Assembly (NCBI RefSeq): GCF_001552135.1
Contig: NZ_BCQP01000070.1
Location: 1-63,649 of the forward strand
Length of the DNA: 63,649 bases
Direction: 5' to 3'
DNA from: Actinomadura chibensis NBRC 106107
GTDB lineage: Bacteria > Actinomycetota > Actinomycetes > Streptosporangiales > Streptosporangiaceae
The notes beneath the pieces are model-generated. The model was not told the DNA's origin and made no database searches. It saw nothing but the letters and a program-made list of their open reading frames with translations. A program made the translations under genes and the position numbers. Positions 16,072 to 24,492 of this stretch are shown here, in pieces (within the stretch, counting starts at the first letter, position 1; each line of letters opens with the position of its first letter).

Positions 16072-17402
16072 GCTGGGTCCTCCTGGTCCAGGGGGCGGAC
16101 GGGCAGGTCGGAGACGCAGGGGCGGAGGCGGCCGTCCGGCCCGGCGGGCAGGTAGCGGACGGCCGACGCGGTCAGCCGGACCCGTCCGCCGAGCAAGGCC
16201 CGGAGGCGTTCGACCAGGCCGTCCTCCAGCGCCCGCGTGTCCTTGACGTTCGGGACGTACTCGACGCGCACCTCGTCCTCCCGGTGCTGGCTGACCTGGT
16301 AGGCGTCCAGCTCCGGGCAGTCGCCGACGGCGCGGTCGACCTCCCGCGCCCCGATCGGCGCGGGGCGTCCGGGGACGGTGAGCAGCGTGCCCGAGCGTCC
16401 CTCGAAGTGGCAGACCGGCAGGTCGGAGCCGCAGGGGCACGGGTCGTCCCACACCCGGTAGAGGTCGCCCGTCCGGTACCTGATGTGCGGGGACAGGCGG
16501 TCCCCGACGCTGGTCACCACCAGTTCGGCCAGTTCACCGGGCGCGGCGGGGCGCCCGCCGCCCGCGAGCGGCTCCACGAAGTAGGACCGGTTGTTCAGGT
16601 GCGTGCGCCCGAGCGGGCATTCGACGGCGAGCCAGCCGAACTCCGACATCGTCACCGCCTCCGCGACGACCGCCGGGCCGCGGTGCTCGGCGATCCGGCG
16701 GCGCGCCACGCGGGTGGCGGGCGTGTGGGTGAGGACGATCGCGCCGACCGGCGGCGCCGCGTCGCGTCCCGTGGCGGCGAGGCGGCGGAGCAGGAAGGCG
16801 AGGGCCGTCGCGTCCGCCTCCAGCCACGCGGGGGCGTGCGCGCGCAGCTCGTCGGCGGCGCGGGCCAGCAGGGCGTCGGGGGCGGCGAGCGGGTCCGGCG
16901 TGGACGGCAGGACGAGCGTCCCGTCGGCGAGCGTCCGCTGCTCCACCGGGGTGTAGGGGCTGGCGCACTCGACGCCCGAGCACTCCGGGGCGGTGTACCG
17001 GGCCGACCGCCCGGACGCGCCGCCGAGGACCGCCTCCCGGAGCGGCGGGTGGGCGGCCAGCGTCACGGCCCGCCGCGCGGCCAGGAGGCCGGCGCGCACG
17101 GCGGTCGTGACCCGGTCGCCGCCCACTCCGCCGCTCCCCCGGACGAGGGTTCCCGGCTCGCCCAGGGTCCGGCCCCGCGCGAGCACCCCGCGCGGGAAAT
17201 CGGCGCGATAGTCGGCGCGGCGGGTGAGCGGGACGCGCGCCCAATCGTCCGGCCCGTCGATCCGCGCGGGGCCGTGCCCGCGCCCTTCCCGTCGAAAGAA
17301 CGGAACCCGCGCGCGGGCGAACTCCAAGTCCGCGACCGCGCCCGCGAAGGCGGCCGCGTCGAACGCCGGTCCGCGGCGTTGCAGAACGGAGTATTCGGCC
17401 AC
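16068..17402 (-). CDS. PaaK-like (phenylacetate-CoA ligase/F390 synthetase family) adenylate-forming enzyme
   Basis: 444 residues from a GTG with a perfect GAGGAGG six bases upstream; an upstream in-frame ATG lacks such a site. Family features: MSEFGWLAVECPLG, IRYRTGDLYRVWDDPCPCGSD (adenylation Asp plus the Cys pair typical of this family) and a C-terminal domain with PDGRLRPCVSDLP. Such enzymes activate a carboxylate as acyl-AMP and pass it to CoA or another thiol. The N-terminal part (SGGVGG-like loop at ~112-118) is more divergent, so the acid is unknown. Coupled to the SufS-like gene, suggesting that an activated acid and a sulfur donor act together. Divergent from the SBP56-like gene. 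Confidence 0.78.
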   Translation of the reverse strand: MAEYSVLQRRGPAFDAAAFAGAVADLEFARARVPFFRREGRGHGPARIDGPDDWARVPLTRRADYRADFPRGVLARGRTLGEPGTLVRGSGGVGGDRVTTAVRAGLLAARRAVTLAAHPPLREAVLGGASGRSARYTAPECSGVECASPYTPVEQRTLADGTLVLPSTPDPLAAPDALLARAADELRAHAPAWLEADATALAFLLRRLAATGRDAAPPVGAIVLTHTPATRVARRRIAEHRGPAVVAEAVTMSEFGWLAVECPLGRTHLNNRSYFVEPLAGGGRPAAPGELAELVVTSVGDRLSPHIRYRTGDLYRVWDDPCPCGSDLPVCHFEGRSGTLLTVPGRPAPIGAREVDRAVGDCPELDAYQVSQHREDEVRVEYVPNVKDTRALEDGLVERLRALLGGRVRLTASAVRYLPAGPDGRLRPCVSDLPVRPLDQEDPA

Positions 17403-17569
17403 CGATATCCTCCTCTTCGCGGCACCCCCACAGCGCCAAGCAAAGTAATCCGCCGGGCCCTTGTCCATCTTCTGGATTGCTCACTCGGCGGCCCGTTGAA
17501 TAACCCGGTTATAAAACACAGTGATTGATTTCCCAAGCTAGGAAGGCGGTTATTCGTGTAGTAAATTGA

Positions 17570-17581
17570 CGCCAATTGGCG
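17570..17581. promoter_or_regulatory. Palindrome in the divergent SBP56/PaaK promoter region
   Basis: A perfect 12-base palindrome (CGCCAATTGGCG) lies 29 bases before the ATG of the SBP56-like gene, inside the AT-richer divergent region 17403-17610. Its position near the translation start would suit a repressor operator. No cognate regulator can be named. Confidence 0.45.
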
Positions 17582-17610
17582 ATCCCGCTGCGGAAACACA
17601 GGAGAAGGTC

Positions 17611-19413
17611 ATGGCCAGCATTCCACCGCGCTCGTTCCCGCGCCGAAGAACGCCCGCGCTCGCCGCGCTCGGGGCGGCGGCCGCCGGCCTGCTGGTGGCC
17701 GGCGTCGGGTTCCAGCCCGCCGCCGGCGCGGACGCCGGCGCCCCCGACGCGGCCGTCAGCACGTCCAGCCTCAAGGGCAGCGACGGCACCACCTACACGG
17801 TCACGAACCACGTCGTCCGCGGGAAGGACGGGCGCGGCCACCGCAAGGAGTGGCTGCTCGTCTGGACGGGCGACGCGGGCCCCGAGGCGGGCGGCAGGGG
17901 CCACGCCGCGCACGGGAGGGCGGGCGCGAAGGGCTCGGCCGACCCCGACTTCCTCGCCGTGATCGACGCGACGCGCGGCTCCCCCGACTACGGCAAGGTC
18001 GTCAACACGGCGACCCTCGGCCCGACGCTGCAGAACGAGCCGCACCACATGCAGTACGTGTGGCACAAGGGCGACAAGGTGTTCGCGGGCGGGCTGCTCA
18101 GCGACACCACGTACGTGTTCGACGTCGGCCAGCTCCCCAAGATCAAGCTCAGTGGCGTCGTCACGCCGACCGACACGCCCTGCGGGACCGTCCCGGACGC
18201 CTTCTGGACGCTCAAGGACGGCACCGCCTACGGCGCCTACATGGGCGGCCCCAACGTGTCCGGCCCCTGCACCTACACGCACGGCGAGACGCGGATCGGC
18301 AACGGCGCGGGCGGCACCCCCGGCGAGGTGCTCCGGCTGGACCAGACCGGCAAGGTGCGGGTCGAGTACCCGGCGGCCACGAAGGGGCCCGAGGCGGAGA
18401 CCTGCCACAGCATCCCGCAGCTCGACCCGCCGAGCTGCGCGAACCCGCACGGCATCCAGGCGCGCGAGGACCTGAACCGGCTCATCACCAGCGACTTCGC
18501 CGAGGTCCGCAACCTGCTCGGGACGCCGCCCGCCGACTTCTACATCACCCGCGACACGGTGCGGATCTACGACATCGCGAAGCGCGACCGCCCGCGGCTG
18601 CTGTCGGTCTCGCACCTGCCGGACGGCCCGCGCAAGGAGCCGTTCGGGACCTACGAGGAGCCGCGCGTCGTGATGGAGACGACCGTCACCAACGAGCGGC
18701 GGCACCGGGGCGCGTTCGCGTCGACGATGGGCGGCGCGTCCATCTTCTACACGCCCGACATCACCGACCCGAAGCCGAAGTGGCGCGAGGTGTTCGACGA
18801 CACCACCGCGTTCACGCGCCTCGCCCCGCAACTGGAGAACCGCGTCGGCATGGACGGCGGCGCCTGGCTCCAGACCAGCGCGGACGACAAGTACCTGTAC
18901 CACACGGTCATGCGCCGGGGGGACGAGTCGTCCGGCGGCAAGAACACCGGCATGGTGTACGTGCTCGACATCCGCAAGCTCGTCGCGTCGGGCAAGAAGA
19001 CCCAGTGCAGCATCGACACGCTGGAGGAGACGACCCGCGGCGGCCGCGAGCCCGACTGCCCGTCGCTGGTGAGCGTCCTGCCGATCGAGGACCCGACGTC
19101 CGGCGGCCCGCACTGGGCGGCGCTGGACAACTTCCGGCCGGGCCGCGACGGCCTCTACCGGGAGACGCGGCGGCCGGACCGGCTCGCGATGGCGAACTAC
19201 TTCGTCGCGGCGACGCCGTTCGACGGCGACCACCGGGTCTGCATGGTGAGCATCTCGCCGAGCCAGCAGTTGTCCCTGGACAAGCGGTTCAAGGACGAGC
19301 GCACCGGCCACCCGTGCGTGGAGTTCAACCGGGCCCAGTGGCCGCACGGCGCGACCGGCGACGCCCGGCCGCACGGCGTCCTGTTCGCGGTCTCCGATGC
19401 CGACGTCCGCTGA
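17611..19413 (+). CDS. Exported SBP56/methanethiol oxidase-like beta-propeller protein
   Basis: 600 residues. An N-terminal export signal has FPRRRTPALAALG followed by a hydrophobic run ending near ADA, a twin-arginine-type pattern. The mature part matches the selenium-binding protein 56 family: NEPHHMQYVWHKGD, a CANPHGIQAREDLNRLITSD block, GGPHWA and RPHG. His residues in these blocks bind metal in characterised methanethiol oxidases, which convert methanethiol to formaldehyde, sulfide and peroxide. It is longer than the ~460-residue family norm because of insertions. GGAGAAGG precedes the ATG. Its last 17 bases overlap the next gene. With the neighbouring sulfur-type enzymes, it may handle a volatile or methylated thiol outside the membrane; this is inference. 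Confidence 0.83.
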   Translation: MASIPPRSFPRRRTPALAALGAAAAGLLVAGVGFQPAAGADAGAPDAAVSTSSLKGSDGTTYTVTNHVVRGKDGRGHRKEWLLVWTGDAGPEAGGRGHAAHGRAGAKGSADPDFLAVIDATRGSPDYGKVVNTATLGPTLQNEPHHMQYVWHKGDKVFAGGLLSDTTYVFDVGQLPKIKLSGVVTPTDTPCGTVPDAFWTLKDGTAYGAYMGGPNVSGPCTYTHGETRIGNGAGGTPGEVLRLDQTGKVRVEYPAATKGPEAETCHSIPQLDPPSCANPHGIQAREDLNRLITSDFAEVRNLLGTPPADFYITRDTVRIYDIAKRDRPRLLSVSHLPDGPRKEPFGTYEEPRVVMETTVTNERRHRGAFASTMGGASIFYTPDITDPKPKWREVFDDTTAFTRLAPQLENRVGMDGGAWLQTSADDKYLYHTVMRRGDESSGGKNTGMVYVLDIRKLVASGKKTQCSIDTLEETTRGGREPDCPSLVSVLPIEDPTSGGPHWAALDNFRPGRDGLYRETRRPDRLAMANYFVAATPFDGDHRVCMVSISPSQQLSLDKRFKDERTGHPCVEFNRAQWPHGATGDARPHGVLFAVSDADVR

Positions 19414-20881
19414 CGTCGGGCACGGCCGGGAACGTGCGCGGCCGTCCCACCGCCCGCCGTCCGCCGCGGCGCGGGCGGCGGCGCGCGGAGCGGTGCGGAC
19501 GGCCGCGCTCGGGGTGGCGCTCGTTCTCCTCGCCCCGGCGGCGGCCTGGGCGGACGGTGGCCACGGCGGGCACGGCGCGGTGTCCGGCGGCGGCTGGCTC
19601 ACGACGGCGATCCGCGTCGTCGCGCTGCTCGCCACCGCCGCCGTCGCGGCCGCCGCGCTGCTCCGGCCGCGCACCGGGCCGCCGTCCCGCCGGGTGACGG
19701 TCGCCGTGTCGGTCGCGGCGGCGGTCGGCGCGGTCGGCGCCCTCGTGGCCGTGGACCGCGTCGTCCCGGCGCTCGGCCTCGCGGCGGTCGCGCTCGCGGC
19801 GCCGCGCCTGCTCCCGCACCCCCGGCGCTCGGTCGCGGCCGGCGCGGTGCTGGCGGGCGCGCTCGCGGCGATCGTCGCGGGCGGCTCGCTCACCGCCGCC
19901 GCGCCGGACCGCTACCGCGCCGCCCCCGGCGAGCCGCTGCTGCGCGACGTCGCGGTCGGCGGCGCGCACCCCTCGATCCTCGTGACGCCGCAGCGGCCGG
20001 GGTGGAACCTCGTCCACGCGGGCGACGCCCCGGTCTCGGTGGGGACGTCGCCCGACCGGCTGGGCGCCACGGAGCGGGTGCCGGGCGCGTCCGGCACCTG
20101 GCGGACGGTGTGGCTGCCGTCCGGCCGCGGCACGCTGTACGTCGGGTCGGGCGGGCGGACGGCGGCCGTCGCGGTCGACACCGGACGCGGGCGGCCCGCG
20201 TCGCCGCGGCTGCGCACCGACGGTCCGGAATGCGCGAGCGCCGCGCTCGGCGCGCTCGTCGCGGGGACGCGCGGCGCGGCCGCCGCGTGCCCGGCCGACC
20301 GGCTCGACGCGGCGGACGCGGACGCGCTGCGCGCGACGGTCGCGTTCGTCGCCGGGCGGAAGGTCCGGTCCGTCCACCTGGTGGGCGACGGGTCGCCGCG
20401 CTCGGCGGCGGCGGAACGGGTCGTGCGGGACGCCTGCGCGAAGGCCGGGGTGAAGGTCGCGGCGAAGGCGGCGGCCGACCGTCCGGTCGTCGTCGTGGCG
20501 GGCTGGTCGGGGGCGGACGCGACGCTCCGCGCCATGGCCCGGGGCGCGCTGCGCGGGCAGGGCGCCTACCTCGCGCCGTGGCTGCTCAACGCGCCGCTGC
20601 TCGCCGTCCCGGCGGGGCAGATGCTGCCGCTGCGGTTCTCGCCGCGCGACCCCGGGCCGCTGCGGTACGCCGCCGAGCTGCGGTCGCGGTTCCCGGACGA
20701 GACGCCGGCCGCCGCCGGGTACCGCGCCTGGCGGGGCACCGCCGACACCGGCCCGGCCCGGCTGTACTCGGCGTCGCTCGTCAACCTCATGCCGCCCGCC
20801 GTGCTCGCGCGGCACCCGCACTCGGGCACGAGCTGGCTCCCCGGCGGGACGATCACCGTCGCCACCGGCCCGCTCCACTGA
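19397..20881 (+). CDS. Membrane-anchored protein of unknown function coupled to the SBP56-like gene
   Basis: 494 residues. A possible signal segment (TAALGVALVLLAPAAAWA) is followed by a short His/Gly stretch (DGGHGGHG), a membrane helix at ITTAIRVVALLATAAVAAAAL-like sequence, two or three more helices up to residue ~175, then a ~310-residue domain presumably outside the cell. The latter contains two Rossmann-like beta-alpha patterns (VRSVHLVGDGSP, RPVVVVAGWSGADATL) and ends with LPGGTITVATGPLH. I do not recognise the family. The start overlaps the SBP56-like gene by 17 bases, so the two products probably work together at the membrane; the HGGHG motif could bind metal. Confidence 0.7.
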   Translation: MPTSADVGHGRERARPSHRPPSAAARAAARGAVRTAALGVALVLLAPAAAWADGGHGGHGAVSGGGWLTTAIRVVALLATAAVAAAALLRPRTGPPSRRVTVAVSVAAAVGAVGALVAVDRVVPALGLAAVALAAPRLLPHPRRSVAAGAVLAGALAAIVAGGSLTAAAPDRYRAAPGEPLLRDVAVGGAHPSILVTPQRPGWNLVHAGDAPVSVGTSPDRLGATERVPGASGTWRTVWLPSGRGTLYVGSGGRTAAVAVDTGRGRPASPRLRTDGPECASAALGALVAGTRGAAAACPADRLDAADADALRATVAFVAGRKVRSVHLVGDGSPRSAAAERVVRDACAKAGVKVAAKAAADRPVVVVAGWSGADATLRAMARGALRGQGAYLAPWLLNAPLLAVPAGQMLPLRFSPRDPGPLRYAAELRSRFPDETPAAAGYRAWRGTADTGPARLYSASLVNLMPPAVLARHPHSGTSWLPGGTITVATGPLH

Positions 20882-20947
20882 GCGGACGGGCCGGGGAAAC
20901 GCAATACGAAAACGAAGCGCCGACCGGGCGGCGACCGCTCACGCGGG

Positions 20948-21628
20948 TCAGGCCGTGAGGCCCAGCAGCCGCGAGCAGCGGATGATCGCCTGGTCGGTGC
21001 CGTCCATCACCAGGCGCCGGGTCAGCGTCGCTTCGATGGGGCTGAGCCGCCCGGCGCCGATCTCGACGAAGGTGAGCGCGTCGGTGCGGACGACCAGCAC
21101 CGGCTCGCCGGGCGCCGGGCCCTGCACGACCCCGGCGGCGCCGTCCGCGACGCGGATGTGGAAGACCTCGTCGTCGACGCGGAACTCGTACGTCTCGTCC
21201 GGGCCCGCCGCGTCCTGGACGATCATCGCCTCCAGCGCCAGCACGCCCCAGCGCGGGCGCACCTCGTCCTCCGCGCCGGGCGTGCCGAGGACGCCGAGCC
21301 CCCAGCGGGCGAGCTCCAGCACGGCGCCGCGCAGCCCCGCGCCGAGCTCGGTCAGCTCGTACGCCCGCACCTTGGAGCCGGGCCGCGGGACCTGCCGCAC
21401 GACGCCCGCCTCGGTCAGCCCGCGCAGCCGCGCGGCCAGCAGGTTCGTGCCGATGCCGGGCAGGCTGGCGAGCAGCTCGTTGTAGCGGCAGGGGCCGGTG
21501 AGCAGCTCGCGGACGATCAGCAGCGACCACCGCTCGCCGATCACGTCGAGCGCCCCGGCGAGCCCGCAGTACTGGCCGTAGGCGCGGCGGCGGCGCCCGC
21601 TCTCGGCCTGCTTCTCCCGTACCGGCAC
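20948..21628 (-). CDS. HxlR-type winged-helix regulator with C-terminal SCP2-like domain
   Basis: 226 residues from the GTG chosen here. Residues ~16-110 carry the HxlR signature: YGQYCGLAGALDVIGERWSLLIVRELLTGPCRYNELLASLPGIGTNLLA. Residues ~125-226 resemble a small SCP2 sterol-binding domain, a common actinobacterial combination. An alternative GTG at 21670 would add 14 residues. A TATGAT hexamer at 21635-21640 (minus strand) sits one -10 distance before the chosen GTG, which could make the message leaderless. The gene directly follows the exported class V aminotransferase gene on the same strand and may be its partner regulator. Confidence 0.85.
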   Translation of the reverse strand: MPVREKQAESGRRRRAYGQYCGLAGALDVIGERWSLLIVRELLTGPCRYNELLASLPGIGTNLLAARLRGLTEAGVVRQVPRPGSKVRAYELTELGAGLRGAVLELARWGLGVLGTPGAEDEVRPRWGVLALEAMIVQDAAGPDETYEFRVDDEVFHIRVADGAAGVVQGPAPGEPVLVVRTDALTFVEIGAGRLSPIEATLTRRLVMDGTDQAIIRCSRLLGLTA

Positions 21629-21676
21629 TTCACGATCATATACTTCCCGGCGGTCGGCGGGGGCGAGCACGGCGCC

Positions 21677-23023
21677 TCACCCCAGCCGGGCCATGGCGCG
21701 GACGACGGCGTCCACCTCGGCCGGGGTCGTGACGATGCTCGGCCCGAACCGCAGCGCCTGGTCGCGGTACGGGGTGACGCTGGCGACGATGCCGTGCTCC
21801 TCGCGCAGTTCGGTGACGACGTCGTCCGGCTTGCGCCCGGTGACGTTGCAGCACACGAGACCCGACGACACGGCCGGGTCGCGCGGCGTGAGCAGCGTGA
21901 CGTGCCGCATGCCCGCGAGGCCGGCCTTCAGCCGGGTCGCCTGCTCGCGGGTGCGCGCCGCGATCCGGGCCGGGCCGATCGCGCGGTGGAACGCGAACGC
22001 CTCGGGCAGCGCCCAGCGGTGCTCGTAGGTGTGGAACCCGCCGGGCGTGGTGAGCACCGCCGCCGGGCCCTCCGGCGGCCTGCCGCTCCACCAGCCGAGC
22101 AGCGCGGGCATCGAGAAGCTCGGGATCGTCGGGTCCATCCGGGCCCAGGCCGCCTTGGCGCCCCAGATGACGCCGGTCCCGCGCGGGCCGAACAGCCACT
22201 TGTGGGTGCCGGTGACGAAGAAGTCGCAGCCGAGTTCGAGCGGGGTCGGCGCCTCCGCGCCGAAGCCGTGCACGGCGTCGACGCAGAGCAGGACGCGGTC
22301 GGCCTCGTCCCGTCCGCGGTTGGCGTCGGCGACCATGTCGGCGACGGCGCGGACCGGGAGCTTCACGCCCGTCCCGGAGTGGACCCAGGTGACGGCGACG
22401 GCCCGGGTCCGCGGCGTGATCCCGGCGCGGAGCCGGGCGACCATCTGGTCGGCGGACGCGGCGGCCGGGTCCTCGTAGAGCCGGACCTTCTTCACCGCGG
22501 CGCCGTCGCGCGCCGTGCGCAGGCGGAGCGACTCGTGCGTCGCGTAGAAGTCGTGCTCGGTGGTGAGCACCTCGTCCCCCGGCTTCAGGCGGAGCCCGGC
22601 GTAGAGGAGGGCGAGTCCCATCGTGGTGCTGTCGGTGAGCGCGATCTCGTCGGGGCCGCCGCCGAGGAAGGCCGCCGCCGCCTTGCGCACCTCCTGCTGC
22701 CGCGCGTCGAAGCTCTCGACGTAGATCGCGGTGTCCCGGTCGAGGGCGCGGCGGTGCCGGTCGATCGCGGCCGCGACCGGCGCGGGGTGCGCGGCGAGGT
22801 AGTAGGCCGTGAACTGGAGGTGGCGGCGGTTCAGCGGGAACTGCGCCCGGACCGACGCCCAGTCGCCCGGGTCGAAGCGCCCGCCGCCCGCTCCCCCGGC
22901 TCCCGGTCCGCCGGGGCCCGCGGCGAGCGCCGCCGCGCCCGGCCCGGCGAGGGACATCCCGGCGCCCGCGAGCGCGCCGCGCATCACGGCCCTCCGGCTC
23001 AGCTTGACGTACCTGCGGATCAC
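21677..23023 (-). CDS. Tat-exported class V aminotransferase-fold PLP enzyme (isopenicillin N epimerase-like)
   Basis: 448 residues from a GTG with GAGGAG six bases upstream. The N terminus carries a twin-arginine signal (LSRRAVMRGALAGAGMSLAGPGAAALAA). The rest is a class V fold: the cofactor Lys in FFVTGTHKWLFGPRGTGVIW, Asp in LLCVDAVHGFG, and TTEHDFYATHESLR. Closest in style are CefD-like epimerases and related lyases. A folded PLP enzyme exported by Tat is unusual, because PLP is assembled in the cytoplasm; Tat is the route that would permit it. It is the second class V enzyme in this region. Upstream lies a terminator hairpin; downstream an HxlR gene follows closely. Confidence 0.83.
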   Translation of the reverse strand: MIRRYVKLSRRAVMRGALAGAGMSLAGPGAAALAAGPGGPGAGGAGGGRFDPGDWASVRAQFPLNRRHLQFTAYYLAAHPAPVAAAIDRHRRALDRDTAIYVESFDARQQEVRKAAAAFLGGGPDEIALTDSTTMGLALLYAGLRLKPGDEVLTTEHDFYATHESLRLRTARDGAAVKKVRLYEDPAAASADQMVARLRAGITPRTRAVAVTWVHSGTGVKLPVRAVADMVADANRGRDEADRVLLCVDAVHGFGAEAPTPLELGCDFFVTGTHKWLFGPRGTGVIWGAKAAWARMDPTIPSFSMPALLGWWSGRPPEGPAAVLTTPGGFHTYEHRWALPEAFAFHRAIGPARIAARTREQATRLKAGLAGMRHVTLLTPRDPAVSSGLVCCNVTGRKPDDVVTELREEHGIVASVTPYRDQALRFGPSIVTTPAEVDAVVRAMARLG

Positions 23024-23102
23024 GGCGAACTCCTCGCGTCGGACGGCATCGGGACGGCACCGGGCGGCGGCGGGGAGGAAGGCTCTTGGCGAAACGTGAG
23101 AA

Positions 23103-23135
23103 GAGGCCCCCGGCCCGATGCCATCCGGGGGCCTC
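23103..23135 (-). terminator. Hairpin terminator after the 179-residue unknown gene
   Basis: Eleven-base perfect arms (GAGGCCCCCGG and complement) around an 11-base loop. On the minus strand it lies 48 bases past the stop of the upstream small gene and is followed by TTCTCACGTTT, consistent with termination before the aminotransferase gene. Confidence 0.75.
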
Positions 23136-23183
23136 CTCTGCCCACTGAGAGCTAGCCGAAGCTCAGCTCACCGCGGTGGGAGC

Positions 23184-23723
23184 TCAGCCGAGGCTCAACT
23201 CGTCGCGGATCTCGGCGGCGCACTTGGCGGCCAGCGTGAGGACCGGCTTGGCGTCGGCGTCGTCGACCTCGTCCACCGCGTAGAAGTCCACGGCGGCCTT
23301 CGAGGTGAAGGTGGAGCCGACCGGCGCCCACTCGGAGACGTCGGTGGACGTCATGACCAGGGCGTCGCGGTTCGCGTAGACCTTGTCGCCGACCGTGATC
23401 AGCAGGTACTGCTCGAACGTCGCGGTGCCCGGCAGCAGCTCCTCGCCGTGGCCGGTCAGGGTGCCCTTGTTCTGGCGGGCGTGGTTCTGCTCGATGAGGA
23501 TGTCGGCCTCGTCACTGTGGAAGTGGGTGAGCAGACGCTCGAGGGCGACCTGCGGACGGCCGTCGGCGTCGCGGGTGATCTCGGACGCGGTGCGAACGCC
23601 GCTGATGCCCTCGACGTTGCGGCAGTCGAACGTCTCGCCCTGCAGGAAGTGCAGGGTGATCTCGCCGTCGAGGCGGACGCCCGCGAAGTGCTTGCTGCCG
23701 AGGATGGTGGCGGTCTGGGTCAT
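23184..23723 (-). CDS. Soluble acidic protein of unknown function
   Basis: 179 residues, ATG preceded by GGAGGGG. I do not recognise the family. It has no signal peptide or membrane helix, is acidic, and alternates beta-strand-like segments (EITLHFLQGETFDCRNVEGISGV, FEQYLLITVGDKVYANRDALVM) with a short C-terminal helix (AAKCAAEIRDELSL). It has one Cys near each end. The composition is less GC-skewed than neighbours and third positions look like a normally expressed gene. Monocistronic, with a strong ribosome site, a -10-like AT-rich leader near 23745-23760 and its own terminator. Confidence 0.7.
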   Translation of the reverse strand: MTQTATILGSKHFAGVRLDGEITLHFLQGETFDCRNVEGISGVRTASEITRDADGRPQVALERLLTHFHSDEADILIEQNHARQNKGTLTGHGEELLPGTATFEQYLLITVGDKVYANRDALVMTSTDVSEWAPVGSTFTSKAAVDFYAVDEVDDADAKPVLTLAAKCAAEIRDELSLG

Positions 23724-23856
23724 GGAAACCCCTCCAATCGGTGTGTAAATACATAGTGATTCGCCCTCCGAGACGGCGTCATCTCTCAGATTGCTACACG
23801 TTTGGATAGTCATCGGGCCGGGTTCCGTCCCTCTACTGAAGGGCGCGGCCAGGGCA

Positions 23857-23935
23857 TGGCCCGATCGAGCCACACGCCGCCGTTCCGAATGGCCCGCGCA
23901 GGCGAAGCCGGCCGCTCCCGGCGCGCCGTAGCGTC
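23857..23935 (+). promoter_or_regulatory. LuxR-type promoter/operator region upstream of the PPOX gene
   Basis: It contains the dyad TGGCCCGATCGAGCCA (23857-23872), a second TGGCCCG half-site at 23890-23896 and a TAGCGT -10-like hexamer at 23929-23934. The same three elements with almost the same spacing occur at 26219-26298 before the methyltransferase gene. Site two lies over the expected -35 position, as for an activator. The LuxR gene between the two copies is the natural candidate to bind them. Confidence 0.65.
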
Positions 23936-23992
23936 CATCGCCGTAGTCCAGTGGCCGTTCCCCCGCGGCGGCTTCGACGAAAGGAACCGGCT

Positions 23993-24442
23993 GTGACGCA
24001 GGAACTGACCCGACCGCCCCAGATGAGCCCGGAAGCGCGGGAGAAGTACCTCGCGGAGGCGCACATCGCCGTGCTGACCGTCTCCCGGGAGGGGCGGGGG
24101 CCGCTGGCCCTGCCGATCTGGTACGCCTACGAGCCCGGCGGCGACGTCCGCGTGATCACGCGCGGGGACAGCCCGAAGGCCGAGATGATCCGCCGGGCGG
24201 GCCGCGTCACCCTCTGCGTCCAGTCGCCGGAACCGCCCTACCGGTACGTGACCGTGGAGGGGCCGGTCTCCATCCAGGAGGCGGTCACCCCGGACGAGCG
24301 CAGGCGGCTCGCCGCGCGCTATCTGGGCCCGGACTTCGGCGACGCCTTCGTCCAGGCCACCGCCGAGGCCACGCCCATGATGATCGCGGTCGACATGCGC
24401 CCGGAGAACTGGCTGTCGCAGGACCAGACCGACTGGCCGTGA
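23993..24442 (+). CDS. Pyridoxamine 5'-phosphate oxidase-family flavin-binding protein
   Basis: 149 residues from a GTG with AAGGA seven bases upstream. The split-barrel pattern is clear: KYLAEAHIAVLTVSREGRGPLALPIWYAYEPGGDVRVIT, then YRYVTVEGPVSI. Actinobacterial members bind FMN or F420 and reduce or oxidise small molecules; this one cannot be assigned a substrate. It is controlled by a promoter copied before the methyltransferase-MFS operon, so it is likely part of the LuxR-controlled unit. Confidence 0.83.
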   Translation: MTQELTRPPQMSPEAREKYLAEAHIAVLTVSREGRGPLALPIWYAYEPGGDVRVITRGDSPKAEMIRRAGRVTLCVQSPEPPYRYVTVEGPVSIQEAVTPDERRRLAARYLGPDFGDAFVQATAEATPMMIAVDMRPENWLSQDQTDWP

Positions 24443-24492
24443 CCGGAGCCCCCCGCGCCCCCGGACATCGTTGATCAACTGCCGCCCTCCCG

